From assembly GCF_000341285.1 (NCBI RefSeq), contig NW_005178460.1, positions 62,001-126,000 on the forward strand: a DNA stretch of 64,000 nucleotides, given 5' to 3'. Source of the DNA: Galdieria sulphuraria. Lineage: Eukaryota; Rhodophyta; Bangiophyceae; Galdieriales; Galdieriaceae. How positions within the stretch are numbered: the stretch's first letter is position 1; every line of letters starts with the position of its first letter. Shown piece by piece: positions 23,305 to 34,222 of this stretch. The position numbers and the translations under genes are program-made. Under the pieces are notes generated by a model that had not been told where the DNA came from, searched no databases, and worked only from the letters and a program-made list of their open reading frames with translations.

Positions 23305-24558
23305 TCAACTACGTTGTCTCTTTCGGGAGACCTTTGAGTGTTCTCCATTCAAGTCGGTCATCTTCCTTCTAGTTACTAAAAACTCATCCTGTTGAAGAAT
23401 AAGACTCAAAGGAGTACATTTCATACTTTTATCCCATCTAAAGAGACATTCATAACCTTGAGAAAATGCTGTGCGTACTCTTGAAACTGCAAAACTATTC
23501 CTTCCCAACTCATTTTCTTCATCTCGAGGATCTTCTAATGAAAGCAAGTTGGGACGATTTATCTCAAAAGGAAATCGCTCCACCTTTTCGTAATAATAAC
23601 CGCCATTCTTCACTGAAATACCCGTTTTCATATAATTGAAAAGTCTTCCATAAAGTTGAAAATATGATAAAAGCAAAGAACCGAGATTGGAAATAAATCC
23701 TTCCTTTCTCATATCAGGAAAATTCACAGGAATCATTTGCAAATGAGATATAATGGAGAGTAGTAATAAATATGAACCAATTCCTCCTTCATGAACTTCA
23801 TTCAAAGCTCGTTGATGAAGAAAACATTTGATAACCATCATAAGAGGACGCAAAGATGGATATCTCTTTAAATACTTTTGAATATGTCGGACATTTTCTA
23901 TTCCGTTTGTTCTTCCAAAAGAGATATCACATTGTATACCTGTTTCTCTATCGGTAACTTTAATGATTGGAACTCTAGCTTTATCAATAGCCATAACTCG
24001 CCGCATTTTGTTGGTTTTACGTCTCAATACATCTGCCAATAGATGCAACTCTCGTTTGCTTCCATTTTCTGGAGAACTCAATATGCACAAGTCAATATCG
24101 CTAGTAGGAAGATAAAGGTTAGTTGCAAAAGAACCAAAAACGTGGACACTTGAATTTGGCCATATTTGTCGTATTATCTCAGTAACTCTTTCTATGAGTT
24201 GTTTTCGTTGTTTTGTTTCCTCTCGGGTACCCGAAACAAATCGTTCCAATTCTAATATTTCATAATGGAGAGCTATTATCGGGTGTTCTGCTCTCTTGAT
24301 CCGTTCTTTTGTTCCTTTGTTAACTATCCAACAAGGAAAAACAAAGGAGTCATCTTTATCCAGTTCGTTTGATTCATCCCATTGGGAGTGAGTCTCCGAT
24401 AAGGAATGGTCCGTTCTTGAGTCCAATGGAATAAAGTCATCCAAGTGCTTATGTACCATTTCTTTGGTTTCTTTCTTTCTATACTGACTTAGAATGGTTC
24501 GAATGGTTTGGGCTCCCAAGGTTGGTTGGGTTTCTTCCCCAACTAACCAAGCGTCCAT
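23305..24558 (-). CDS. Non-canonical poly(A) polymerase, TRF4/PAPD5 type
   Basis: Nucleotidyltransferase of the TRAMP-type nuclear RNA surveillance group. Single exon, about 417 residues from ATG 24558. The palm motif GSFATNLYLPTSDIDLCIL carries GS and the Asp-x-Asp metal ligands; CDISFGR supplies the third acidic residue. The central PAP-associated region reads MMVIKCFLHQRALNEVHEGG and GSYLLLLSIISHL. The C-terminus is basic (KVSRKRQRS). No RNA-binding domain is visible, as in Trf4, which relies on partners. Confidence 0.9.
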   Translation of the reverse strand: MDAWLVGEETQPTLGAQTIRTILSQYRKKETKEMVHKHLDDFIPLDSRTDHSLSETHSQWDESNELDKDDSFVFPCWIVNKGTKERIKRAEHPIIALHYEILELERFVSGTREETKQRKQLIERVTEIIRQIWPNSSVHVFGSFATNLYLPTSDIDLCILSSPENGSKRELHLLADVLRRKTNKMRRVMAIDKARVPIIKVTDRETGIQCDISFGRTNGIENVRHIQKYLKRYPSLRPLMMVIKCFLHQRALNEVHEGGIGSYLLLLSIISHLQMIPVNFPDMRKEGFISNLGSLLLSYFQLYGRLFNYMKTGISVKNGGYYYEKVERFPFEINRPNLLSLEDPRDEENELGRNSFAVSRVRTAFSQGYECLFRWDKSMKCTPLSLILQQDEFLVTRRKMTDLNGEHSKVSRKRQRS

Positions 24559-24639
24559 GTTTCCAATACAGTTCAGTTGCCTTTGTCTCAATATTCTAAA
24601 AGGTATTATATATTTTGTTGTCTGTATTGTCAAACCAAT

Positions 24640-25813
24640 TTATTCAAACACAAACTCTGGGTCTTTCCACCAACCTAACAATATCCAACGTCCAAGAATC
24701 CCAACATAAATGTAAACATAATCAGCAAAGTCTCGAACATGAATCACCGTACAAATACCGACATTCCATATGGTCCAATCCTTATATTCTCCTATCACAA
24801 AGGCCAATCTAACGATGAGAAAATATACTTACTTGCAAATTGAATAAATAAGGTGCAATTCGTACTCGAAGTTTATCTATTTTAGCTTCCTTATGTCTGG
24901 CCAGAATAGGTGCTTGAGTCTTTATCCATTGAAGGAAGCTGGCTTCACTGGGGTTAGTAGCAAATAGTAACAATCCAATCAAAGCAACGATTCCAGTAGA
25001 AGATGGATGATGAACCATCAACCAAATCAGACCAATTCCAACCAATTGAGCCAAACTCCAACCCACCAGTTTCAATATACGACCAGGTATAAGACCAATC
25101 CCTGTTTCATGAGGAGGAGCTGAACCTGCTCCGTGTCTAGCAGCTGCATTCAATAAAGCACTGCTATGAGGTCCATAGGATACTTTTTCACCCGTATCTG
25201 TCCTTTTGGGTTCCACATCGGAAGCAATCATCGCAGCCAAACCAATTGAACTCGTTAATAATAGGCTTTGAACACTCCCACTGGACTTGGTTCTCCAGAC
25301 TTTCTTCCAAGAGAACCACTTCCAAAACAATTGCTTCCAGGAAAGCTTCAAACGTGAATATCCATGGTTGTATTCATCTTTGCAGCTATTGGAACTGACA
25401 AAAGGACGATTATTATTATTATTATTATTATTTGCTGGAGTCTGCCTACTGCAGTGATTGAATACAACCTCTTCACTGGTTAATTCCCTATTTCCAATGC
25501 CAAAAGAATCAAATAAAGATACCCATATTAGATTATTTCTATACAAAAATGATTCTTGACAAAGGTAATGGGTATTCCTTCCAACCAGCTTCGATAACTT
25601 TGAGCCTAGTGAATTACAGAGCTGCGTCGACGAAACAATATCTCCTATACTTGCCATTGGACGCTTCCATTCCCTACCCATAACAACTAACAAACGCTGT
25701 ACTACTCTATTTTGGTTTTCTGCAACTACATTCGTGGATTTCCATAACTTTAAGAATACTCGGTGGGTTGTTGGCTTATTCCATAAGAATCTTCCCATGG
25801 CCCATAAAGCCAT
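24640..25813 (-). CDS. Conserved-looking membrane protein of unknown function
   Basis: Two exons (24833-25813 and 24640-24780; 52-bp intron) give about 373 residues. I do not recognise the family. The first half is polar and contains an Asn homopolymer coded by (AAT)n. The second half has hydrophobic segments (LVGWSLAQLVGIGLIWLM, TGIVALIGLLLFATN) and a C-terminal exon rich in aromatics (DWTIWNVGICTVIHVRDFAD, then YVYIYVGILGRWILLGWW). The acceptor was chosen because it is the only one that opens a long sensible frame. It lies 82 bp upstream of TRF4 and 25 bp after OST48 on the same strand. Confidence 0.7.
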
Positions 25814-25838
25814 TGGATATTCCAAGTTGAAAAATATT

Positions 25839-27295
25839 TTATTTATGCTTTATAGATAACATTCCTTTTCCGTGTAGAAATACAAAACCAAAAATAATCA
25901 CACCAAACAACATACTAAAAGCTGCAGCATAATAAGGGTATGCTTGTAATATAAATCTTTCATATTCATCATGTCGAAAAGGTCTTACCGAGACAACTTG
26001 AGATACTTGAATAGGTGAATATCCTCGACGATAATATTCAATAGAAAATTTGTAAACTCCTATTCTATCCGGTATTCTAAAGCGGGTATAATATGAGCCT
26101 TTTGTTGTATCCACACAAGTCAAAGTCTTTCGAATATAAGGATCCAACATGATAAACTCCAATTGCACATCGTTTCCTAGAAATGGTTTCCAACGATGTT
26201 CTATACCATTCCATTCTTCAATATCCACTAAAAATTCTATTTCATCCTCAACTCGATACATATGATAGGATGAATGATTTGTAAGCAATTGTCCAACTTT
26301 GTGATGTCTCCAGTTTTGTGTACGTAGCATTCCTCGTTCACCTAAAGTCCAACTAACTATTTGAGAACAAAAGTGCTTATTTCCTAAAAATGTTGTTTGT
26401 AAAGAATTGGCACAAATATCTGTTGAGCCAGATAATAAGACACGAGCTCCATTTCTTGACTGCAACGCAGCCATCATGACCGTTTCTTCACCACTAACTA
26501 TAGGCAAATCAGTAATTCGAGTATTTGGAAAATAGGAATAGGAAGAAGATGAACCCCATAAGATGGGAAATATTAGTTCTCTCTTTGGAAATATTCCCAT
26601 ACCAATTCCATGATATACAATCGGTTTGTTTTCAGAGTCCACGTAAACTACAGAAGAATTGGTAATTCCAGTAGCCAATACAGCAGAATGTTTTCCACCA
26701 AAGTGAGAATCCCAATCACTAGAATAGTAAATATGATCCAATACAAGTGATTGAGGTTCATCCAACTCACAACCAAAACTTTCAAATAACTACCCATATT
26801 CATCCATTCAAATAAGCATTCCAATCCACAAAAGTAATAAAACAAAATAATCTTACTTTGGAAGTAGGCTCTTCATAACCCGTGTTTGCAAAGAATATGA
26901 CGTTTCCTCCAGCTTCCACAAAATCCAATATATCTGCTCGTTCAAGGCCTGTCGTCATAATACCAAAAGTCTTGGGACACAAAAGGAATAGATGAGAAAA
27001 GCGGTATTCTCCATCTTCTGAAGTTAAAGACCAATTGAGATCTTGGGCTGTTTTCACAGTCAGTTGATAACCCTTTTCTATTCAAAACAAAACACTTCAG
27101 TCACAAGTACACAAGACATCCCATAAACTAACCTTCCAACGTAGAAAACAAAAAGGAGTGACTTTGATATAGTTGTTTGTCGTCCACTAACACTAAAACT
27201 TTTGGATCGATGAAAGAAATGCTATCAACTGCAATACAACAAAGTAATACAAGTGTCAGCGTAAGCCAACGCATCATCAATGGTTGAATAGTCAT
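25839..27295 (-). CDS. DDOST: Oligosaccharyltransferase 48-kDa subunit (OST48/WBP1)
   Basis: Subunit of the ER oligosaccharyltransferase complex for N-glycosylation. Exons are 27133-27295, 26857-27077 and 25839-26789, about 444 residues, normal for OST48. An N-terminal signal peptide (MRWLTLTLVLLCCIAVDS) is followed by KVLVLVDDKQLYQSHSFLFS, then FVEAGGNVIFFANTG and a luminal domain. A single membrane helix lies near the C-terminus (YYAAAFSMLFGVIIFGFVFL) with a short Lys-rich cytosolic tail, GKGMLSIKHK. That topology is diagnostic. The start lies 22 bp from that of the divergent gulonolactone oxidase. Confidence 0.92.
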
Positions 27296-27317
27296 TGTCA
27301 ATAATTATTCTAATGAA

Positions 27318-29000
27318 ATGCTTCATCATGTTTTCAACAAGACACAAATAATTGAGTATGAAAAGTTTTTATATATGATTGGTTATATCGAAGAGTTTTC
27401 TTTCAACTATGAATTCAGCAAGTCATGGAAAATGATAAACCATTGGAATTTCATGTCTCGTTCGTTGTGGTTGCTACAAGCTCTGAATAGTCTGCCACTC
27501 AAGGAAAGTATTCAAGATGATATTCTTATGGAATCACAATTGGACTATGCAACTGACTTGTGTGTTGAGACAGAACCTTGTCCTGTTCCTCAGATACTCC
27601 CTGTGAGTTTAAAAGGACAAGAAAATATGACCATACAAAATTGGGCTCATATAGAGTCCTGCAAACCAAAACAATATTTTGAACCGGAAACTGTTGAAGA
27701 TGTTGGAAGAGTCATCGAACATTGTCGCAAAAATAACTGGAAACTGAGAGTATTTGGAACAGGTAAACAAACCTTATCATAATCCAATATTTTAGGAGCA
27801 TATTGAACCATCAGCTATTTAGGACATTCCCCTAATAATATAGCTATGACGGAAGACTGCATACTCAGTCTACGAAAGATGAATAGAATCGAAAATATCG
27901 ATAAGGAACAGAAGACCGTCATTGCACAAGGCGGAACAACTATCAAGCAACTGAACCAGGAACTTGCCAAACATCAATTAGGACTGTCAAGTTTAGGCTC
28001 CATAAGCGAACAAACTATCGCTGGTGCTATTTCTACAGGGACACATGGAACAGGTATTAACTTTGCGATACTTGGTGCCAATATTGTTCAACTTGAATTA
28101 TTTACTGCAACTGGAGAAAGATTGCTATGTTCCGAAACAGAACAACCTGATATCTTCAAGGCAGCTGTATGTGGATTAGGCTGTTTGGGAATTATTGTCA
28201 AAGTAAAGATCCAATGTGAGAAAGCATTTCGTTTGTATGCTATTCAAGAACCGCTATCTTTGGATAAAGTGTTGGACAATATGGATGATTGGTTAAGGAG
28301 TGCAGAACATTGGCGCTTTTGGTGGTTTCCACATACAGATAAGTGTGTGGTATGGACAGCTAATCGAACAGAAAGGCCTAAAACTCCTCAGCCTTCATTT
28401 ATATCTGCTTGGTTCAAAGAACGATTGTTAGGCTATCATTCCTTAGAAGCCATGTTATATTTAGCTACCTTTGCTCCTTCTTTAATTCCTATTATCAATA
28501 GATTGTATTTTCGCTTGTTATTTGATGAGAAAAAGGAGAAAGTAGATCAAAGTGACAAAGTGTTCAATTTTGATTGTTTATTTCGACAGTATGTGGATGA
28601 ATGGGCTATTCCTCGAAGACATACTGTGGAAGCTATGAAAAGACTGCGAAATCTCATTGAAACTTCAGGATTATATGTTCATTTCCCTATTGAAGTGCGT
28701 TTTACTAGTGCTGATGATATTTGGTTGAGTCCATCTTATGGAAGAGAGTCATGTTGGATAGGAATCATTATGTATCGACCTTATTCAAAAGATGTGCCTT
28801 TTAAATATTATTTTGAACAATTTGAACAAATTATGCAAAGCTTGGATGGAAGGCCACATTGGGCTAAGCCACATGGCTGTAACTCCAGTCAATTTTCTAA
28901 AATGTATCCACGTTTCTTAGAATTCAAGCAAATTCGTGAAAGGTTGGATCCTGAACACATCTTTAGTAACCAGTATATCGATAGAGTTTTGGATGGATGA
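27318..29000 (+). CDS. GULO: L-gulono-1,4-lactone oxidase (vitamin C synthesis, animal type)
   Basis: FAD oxidase converting L-gulonolactone to the ascorbate precursor with release of H2O2. Exon 1 is 27318-27762 and exon 2 is 27823-29000. The FAD segment RVFGTGHSPNNIAMTED contains the His that is covalently flavinylated in rat GULO. TISTGTHGTG-like and WAIPRR, VHFPIEVRFTSADDIWLSP, IIMYRPYSKDVP and RPHWAKPHGC track animal GULO closely, and the protein ends IRERLDPEHIFSNQYIDRVL. An N-terminal extension of ~100 residues precedes the first conserved block; internal Mets could be the true start. The plant enzyme GLDH is a weaker match. Confidence 0.9.
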
Positions 29001-29058
29001 CAAGACAGATAGCCATTTCAAGTATATTCCTGAACAGTAAAAAAATTGATTCTTAAAA

Positions 29059-31393
29059 CTACAAAAGTAATAATTTTTCAAGTTTGGTTTGCAACTCTTC
29101 TAAACGTTTCTGCAATTGCAATTCCTTTTCTTTCATAAGTTGCAACTCCATTTCTAAGGTTTGGCTAGTTGGATTCATTCTTATAGACTCTTTCCTATTT
29201 CGACTATCCGAGGAATCCTTGGAAGCTTCTTCTGATGGATAATGAGGGTGACTCAAAGGGTCAATGATAACATTCGGTGGATATTCAACCGATGAGATCG
29301 TTTTGTCATTCGACTGCAGATGATCCAATGCGACTTGAGGAGAATCATGATTTGCTTCATTCGAAGCAGCTGATGAGTCTTTGCTATCTGACTTGGCTTT
29401 CTTCTGTTTCCTTTTCTTTCGTTGGCTCTTTTTAGAACTTTTGGACTTGTTTGGTTCGGTCTCATCATTTGTTGTCACTATTCTAGTTTCTGTCTCATGT
29501 CTGTCGTTTTCTTCTTTCATAGCATCGACAATAGAAGAGTTCTCTTTGTTTGTTTTGTCTAAATTAGAGTCATTTTCCGATATATTGAAATGCCTTTGCT
29601 CCTTGTCAACAACAAGCTCCTTGGTGCTTTCCTCCTTTGTTTTGGAAGATTGCAAGCCTAATGCACATAAAAGGTTGACACAATGACATAGCTATCACAT
29701 TCAAACTTACGGGTCAACAAGTCATTCAAAGAAGGAAGAGCATCCAATGAAACAAAGTGATTAACGACATCATTACCAAACATCATTTCCAATCTCTTCT
29801 CAGGAGTAATCCATTCATCATTTTCCAATAATGTGGGCGGCTCATGAAAAGCTTTCGAGTCACTTAACCACTCTGTAGTTGGATTTGTTCTACTTTTGTC
29901 CGAGTCACTTGGAGATAATGAGTCATCACTATCATGGCTTTCATTGTAGGAATGAAAATCAAAACGTGAAGACATTCTATTCTTGAAATGGTACATATCC
30001 AAACCAGGTGAATTCATACCAGCGACACTTTCTAATAACAATCCAGACATATCCAATGTTGGAAGCTCTCCAGTATCTGATAATATTGAATGAGGCTTCT
30101 CGTAGTTGCCTAGTGAATCATTAGAAAAAGTTGAATGCCTATTGTTTCATTCACTCACCATTGGAAAGATATTCTAAAGTATTACCAGTTGCTCTCTTTT
30201 CAAGGCTACCATTTTCTTCTGTATACAATAAGTTCTTCATTTTCTTCTTCTCACTAAAACATTCATCTTCATTACCAATCGAGTTATCATCCAAAGAAAG
30301 TTGTTCGTCCGAGTCAAGGGAACGACTCCATCCACTAGAAGCAGGTGAATGAGTGCTCATTCCAAGCTTTTTGTTTCTTTCCAAAAAACTATGTTGAGAA
30401 TCTTCATAATTATGTTGTTTACGATGGTTTGGAAGATAATAACCAGGTGGAATGGAATGAGAACGAAACTTTTTCATAGAAAATAGATAATGTGGTGGTG
30501 GTGGAGCTAAACCAAGTGATTGTAAGGAATCAGCTGTTACTACATCTTCAGAATTTGCACTTTCATGTCGATATAAACAATACGGATTATCACACCACTG
30601 CGGTTGTCCAGACTCCAAAAAGGCATTGCAATATTTGGTCGTTGCCAAACTCACTCGAATTTTCGTATCATAAATAACTTCATTGTTCATTGCCTTTATA
30701 GCCTTAGTTGCAGCAGTTTCCGTTTCATAAAGTAGATAAACCACCACCCTATTTGTATTATCATCATCATCATCATTATTATTATTATTACTACTATATC
30801 CGAGGTTCCAATCGACTCTCGAAAACCACCACTTGTCCAACGACCTCTGTCCACTAGAACACGCAACAACTTACCAAAGCGTCCAAATAATTCTTCCCTT
30901 CTTAATACATCTGCTCTACAAATAGAAGAGACTAGACCTTTCACACAAATGAGGTTTTTCTGGATAATTCTTAACCTCTTCCAGTTGACGTTGTTGCGTA
31001 AGCGATGCTGTGAACAGGGTGTAGTACGAGTTTTGGGGGAATAAGAATCTGTTTCTGGAATATTTAAACGTTCCTTCTTCTTATTCAACCCTCTACGAGA
31101 AAACTGAGAGACAACTTCTGGGTCCAACTTGGTAATTGAAAAGTTTTCTTCAGTATATGGCGTTCGACAAGCAGGGCACTTGTCATCTTGTTGTTCTCGA
31201 ATGTAGTGAAGACAATATAGACAAACCTTTTGTAAAAGGAGTCACAATAAGAAAGAAAGAAAGCAACAAATAACAACCCAACCTGATAACCACATAGACA
31301 AGGTTTCAAGGAAAGATCAGTCAGGTCCAACTCTTCCAAACAAAGTGGACAGTTGACAGAGTTGCACCATTCTTTTTCCATTACTTGCGTCAT
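29059..31393 (-). CDS. CNOT4/Not4-like RING-RRM ubiquitin ligase
   Basis: Probable E3 ligase of the CCR4-NOT group. Predicted exons: 31283-31393; 31226 down to about 30900; from about 30839 to 30159; 29711-30109; 29059-29657. The N-terminal RING is of the C4C4 Not4 type (CPLCLEELDLTDLSLKPC, CLYCLHYI, CPACR). An RRM follows (KNLICVKGLVSSI ... FGRFGKLLRVLVDR) and then the CCCH-like ATTKYCNAFLESGQP ... WCDNPYCLYRHE, as in CNOT4. The RRM is interrupted by a frame change near 30840-30900: either a short intron or an indel. The rejoined frame carries N5-D5 coded by AAT/GAT repeats. The C-terminus is a Glu/Leu coiled coil. Confidence 0.85.
30756..30791. repeat. Trinucleotide repeat (AAT/GAT, reverse strand) inside CNOT4-like gene
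   Basis: On the coding (minus) strand about five AAT codons are followed by about five GAT codons, coding Asn and Asp runs within an RRM loop. Confidence 0.85.
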
Positions 31394-31674
31394 CTTTCAC
31401 AGCAATTATTACAACAAGTTTATACACAAACCAAGCGCCAAAAATATCGACAACCTCCTTTTGCTCCCAATGGCAATGCACAAAAGCTTCTTCTCAAATG
31501 GTGCTGTCCTTCTTTGGTAAATAGTCAAACATGAGTGAATAGGGAATAGACAAATATTTTCTATAAGTATTTTTTGAGCAAATAAAAATAGTTTCATTGT
31601 TATATAAACATTTGAAATAGTTGTGCCTATATGAAAGTTATCCAAACAAGATTCCTTTCCATTTTCTCCTTTCC

Positions 31675-33010
31675 ATGGGACTTGGTTTTCTGAGTGAGAC
31701 GTCGTTGTGGAAGCCATCGTATTTTCGTCATTTTGTTTATTTGAATAGACCAAAAATAGTTTTGAGGAATATGACTAGTAGTGTTTCATTGGAATATACA
31801 TCTGGTGGAATTCCTATCAACGAACAAGGACTACCAGATCCTTCCATACCTCAAGAACAAGCAGAATTATTAGAGTTTGGTTCAACTGGAGGTGTAAAAA
31901 CACTTTTGCTTCATCGACCTAAAGCCTTGAATGCTCTTTCTACTAGTCTTTGTACTCGTTTGAGAGAGAGAGTGAGGAGATATGAACAGTCTGGTTTGGT
32001 CAACACCATTCTATTGAAAGGAGCAGGAGGAAAGGCCTTTTGTGCGGGAGGTGATGTAAGAGGACTTTATGACGCAAGAGGAGATAGGAAAAGTCAAGAG
32101 AAGTTTTTCCGCGAAGAATATAGTGCGGACTATATTTTAGGAACTTTACGAGGTATCACTTCGGTAGCTATATGGGATGGGATATGTATGGGAGGTGGTG
32201 CAGGAATATCTATTCACGGACCTATTCGAATAGCAACTGAGCGAACCATATTTGCTATGCCAGAGTAAGTAGTTCATATTGGATAGAAATGGAATAAAGT
32301 GATCTGAGAAGAACTTGAGATGTGGTATAGGACTGCATCCGGATGTCGGAGTTTCTTATTTTCTAGCAAAACTTCCTAATCATATTGGCATGTATTTAGC
32401 TCTAACTGGAGCTCGAGTAACTGGTCGAGATGTTTATCATGCAGGAATTGCAACTCATTATGTTCCTTCACATCGTTTATCGGATATGCTTCGTTGTTTG
32501 GAGGAGAGCGATACTTCTTCTTTACATGCAGTAAACAGTATTATTGGAGATTTTGAAGGACAGCCGATGGATGGCGAAGAAACCAGCGAATTTGTAAAAC
32601 AATGGCCAGTCATCAACCGTTGTTTTGCTTGGAAAAGAGTGGAAGAAGTCATTCAGGCTTTGAAGAAAGAAGCAACGGAAACACAAAACCAGTTTGCAGA
32701 GGAAGCTTTGCAACTCATTTTGAAAGCTTCGCCAACTTCTCTTAAAGTGACTTTAGAGTCCATCGAACAAGCTTCACAAATGACATTGAAACAGACCTTA
32801 CAAAAAGATTTTCGTATGTCGATGCATTTTATGAAAGGTCACGACTTTTATGAAGGTATTCGAGCAACTTTGGTTGATAAGGATAGAAACCCCAAATGGC
32901 AACCAAATAAGTTGGAGCAAGTGACTCGAGCCACTGTAGAAGAATACTTTAAGCCTTTGGGTAAAGAAATTCCAGATTTACAGCTCGAAGATAGGAAATG
33001 GATTGGTTAG
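31675..33010 (+). CDS. HIBCH: 3-hydroxyisobutyryl-CoA hydrolase
   Basis: Crotonase-fold hydrolase of mitochondrial valine degradation. Exons are 31675-32264 and 32320-33010, about 426 residues. The N-terminal ~35 residues are rich in Ser/Arg/aromatics, consistent with a mitochondrial presequence. Diagnostic blocks: LHRPKALNALS, LLKGAGGKAFCAGGDVRGLY, GICMGGGAGISIHG, and PECGIGLHPDVGVSYFL over the splice junction (usually PETGIG). The C-terminal part FRMSMHFMKGHDFYEGIRA also fits HIBCH rather than enoyl-CoA hydratase. Its stop codon overlaps that of the convergent gene. Confidence 0.92.
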
Positions 33011-34017
33011 AGTTCCTCATGAAAGGGACCATATTTCTTTTCTGATAGTACTAAATGAAACAAAGCTTGATCCAATGAACTATTGAAAGATGAATAGAAG
33101 CGTTGAAAGAACTTATTGGGTTCCTTGATAGGCTCCATACAATAAGAAAGATTGTTTTGAGTGCGTGTCTTTTCTATCATATCTTCAAAAGACCATATGT
33201 TCGTTGCATCTTCCAAACCACTCGCTTCAGACTTGACATCCAAAACTGCCAAGTCATCATATCCTTTTGGACTCAAAGCCAAACTTATTTTATCCATAAA
33301 AGGAAAGTGGTGCCAAAGTTTCCTCGTCATACTCTGATCGAGGCCCTGATCGAGTCCTTCTTCCCAAAGGGTCCAATTCACTGCTTCCAACAATGACTTG
33401 GAAAGAAATCGTCCTACTCCAAAATAGGAAGAGATTGGATTATTTTCGCAAAAATAGATACGTTGCAATTCCATTGTTTTCATATTCAATATCAAGTAAT
33501 CTTGGAGACCTATGAAATGGATTCGTGGAAACCTATTACAATAATACAGTTGATACAAGTCAAACAGTCTATATTCACAAAAGTCATCGGAACCTATTAT
33601 TATGATTCCATCAATATGTGAAGCTAAGCTGCTTTTACCCAGTCGTTGTAGTCCACAGTTGTGTTTATCAGATATGGGATAATTGGGACATTCCGTATAA
33701 TAAACTCCAGACAAGTTGTTTGCAAGTTGATTTGAAAGCTTTCCTTGTGAACCTACGAGCCATAAAGAGATGGTTCCACGAAAGTGTTGTCTTAGTTGGG
33801 AGTGGTGTTGAATGACAAGCCTGACGAGAGAAAGTCTTTTCCATATCGTAAAAAACAATACAAAATGAGGAGAATTGGCATTTTGACAACGAAAGATCCT
33901 TGAAAGTTCACTATCTATGCTTAGATTGTGTTCACAACTGGAAAATTTGAAACCACTTTGACATAACAACAATAAAAGCCAACAACAACTCCCACCCACC
34001 AACAATCCCATCATCAT
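33007..34017 (-). CDS. Secreted/Golgi glycosyltransferase-like protein, bacterial/phage flavour
   Basis: Single exon, 336 residues. Residues 1-28 form a clear hydrophobic signal or anchor. The body has the order NYPISDKHN (112-120), DGIIIIGSDDF (136-146), a FIGLQDYL segment (168-175) and YFGVGRFLSKSLLEAVNWTLWEEGLDQGLD (198-227 region). From memory this resembles GT-A glycosyltransferases of bacteria, phages and large algal viruses with 'N-P-L-x-x-K-x-N-x-G', a GSDD metal motif and 'GAGR-LS-x-x-LLE'. The match is by pattern, not by search. Intronless and with a bacterial-type core, it may be an acquired gene given a eukaryotic signal. Substrate unknown. Confidence 0.6.
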   Translation of the reverse strand: MMMGLLVGGSCCWLLLLLCQSGFKFSSCEHNLSIDSELSRIFRCQNANSPHFVLFFTIWKRLSLVRLVIQHHSQLRQHFRGTISLWLVGSQGKLSNQLANNLSGVYYTECPNYPISDKHNCGLQRLGKSSLASHIDGIIIIGSDDFCEYRLFDLYQLYYCNRFPRIHFIGLQDYLILNMKTMELQRIYFCENNPISSYFGVGRFLSKSLLEAVNWTLWEEGLDQGLDQSMTRKLWHHFPFMDKISLALSPKGYDDLAVLDVKSEASGLEDATNIWSFEDMIEKTRTQNNLSYCMEPIKEPNKFFQRFYSSFNSSLDQALFHLVLSEKKYGPFHEEL

Positions 34018-34060
34018 TTTCTCTCAACCTTCGTCAAGTGAAACTACAGTTGATAACCAA

Positions 34061-34074
34061 ACAACAACAACAAC
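34061..34074. repeat. AAC microsatellite
   Basis: Short AAC triplet run in the region upstream of the glycosyltransferase-like gene and downstream of the small glycine-rich gene. Confidence 0.8.
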
Positions 34075-34222
34075 AGTGTTTTTTAATACAAAAAGAAAAA
34101 CAAACTCAAAGAATCGATACTTTTAGATAACAAAAGCAATTCAAGTACTACAAGGGGCCAATTCTATCGAGATATTCTGTAAGTATTCAACACGAGGACT
34201 CTGTCCATTTATCGATACCGTT

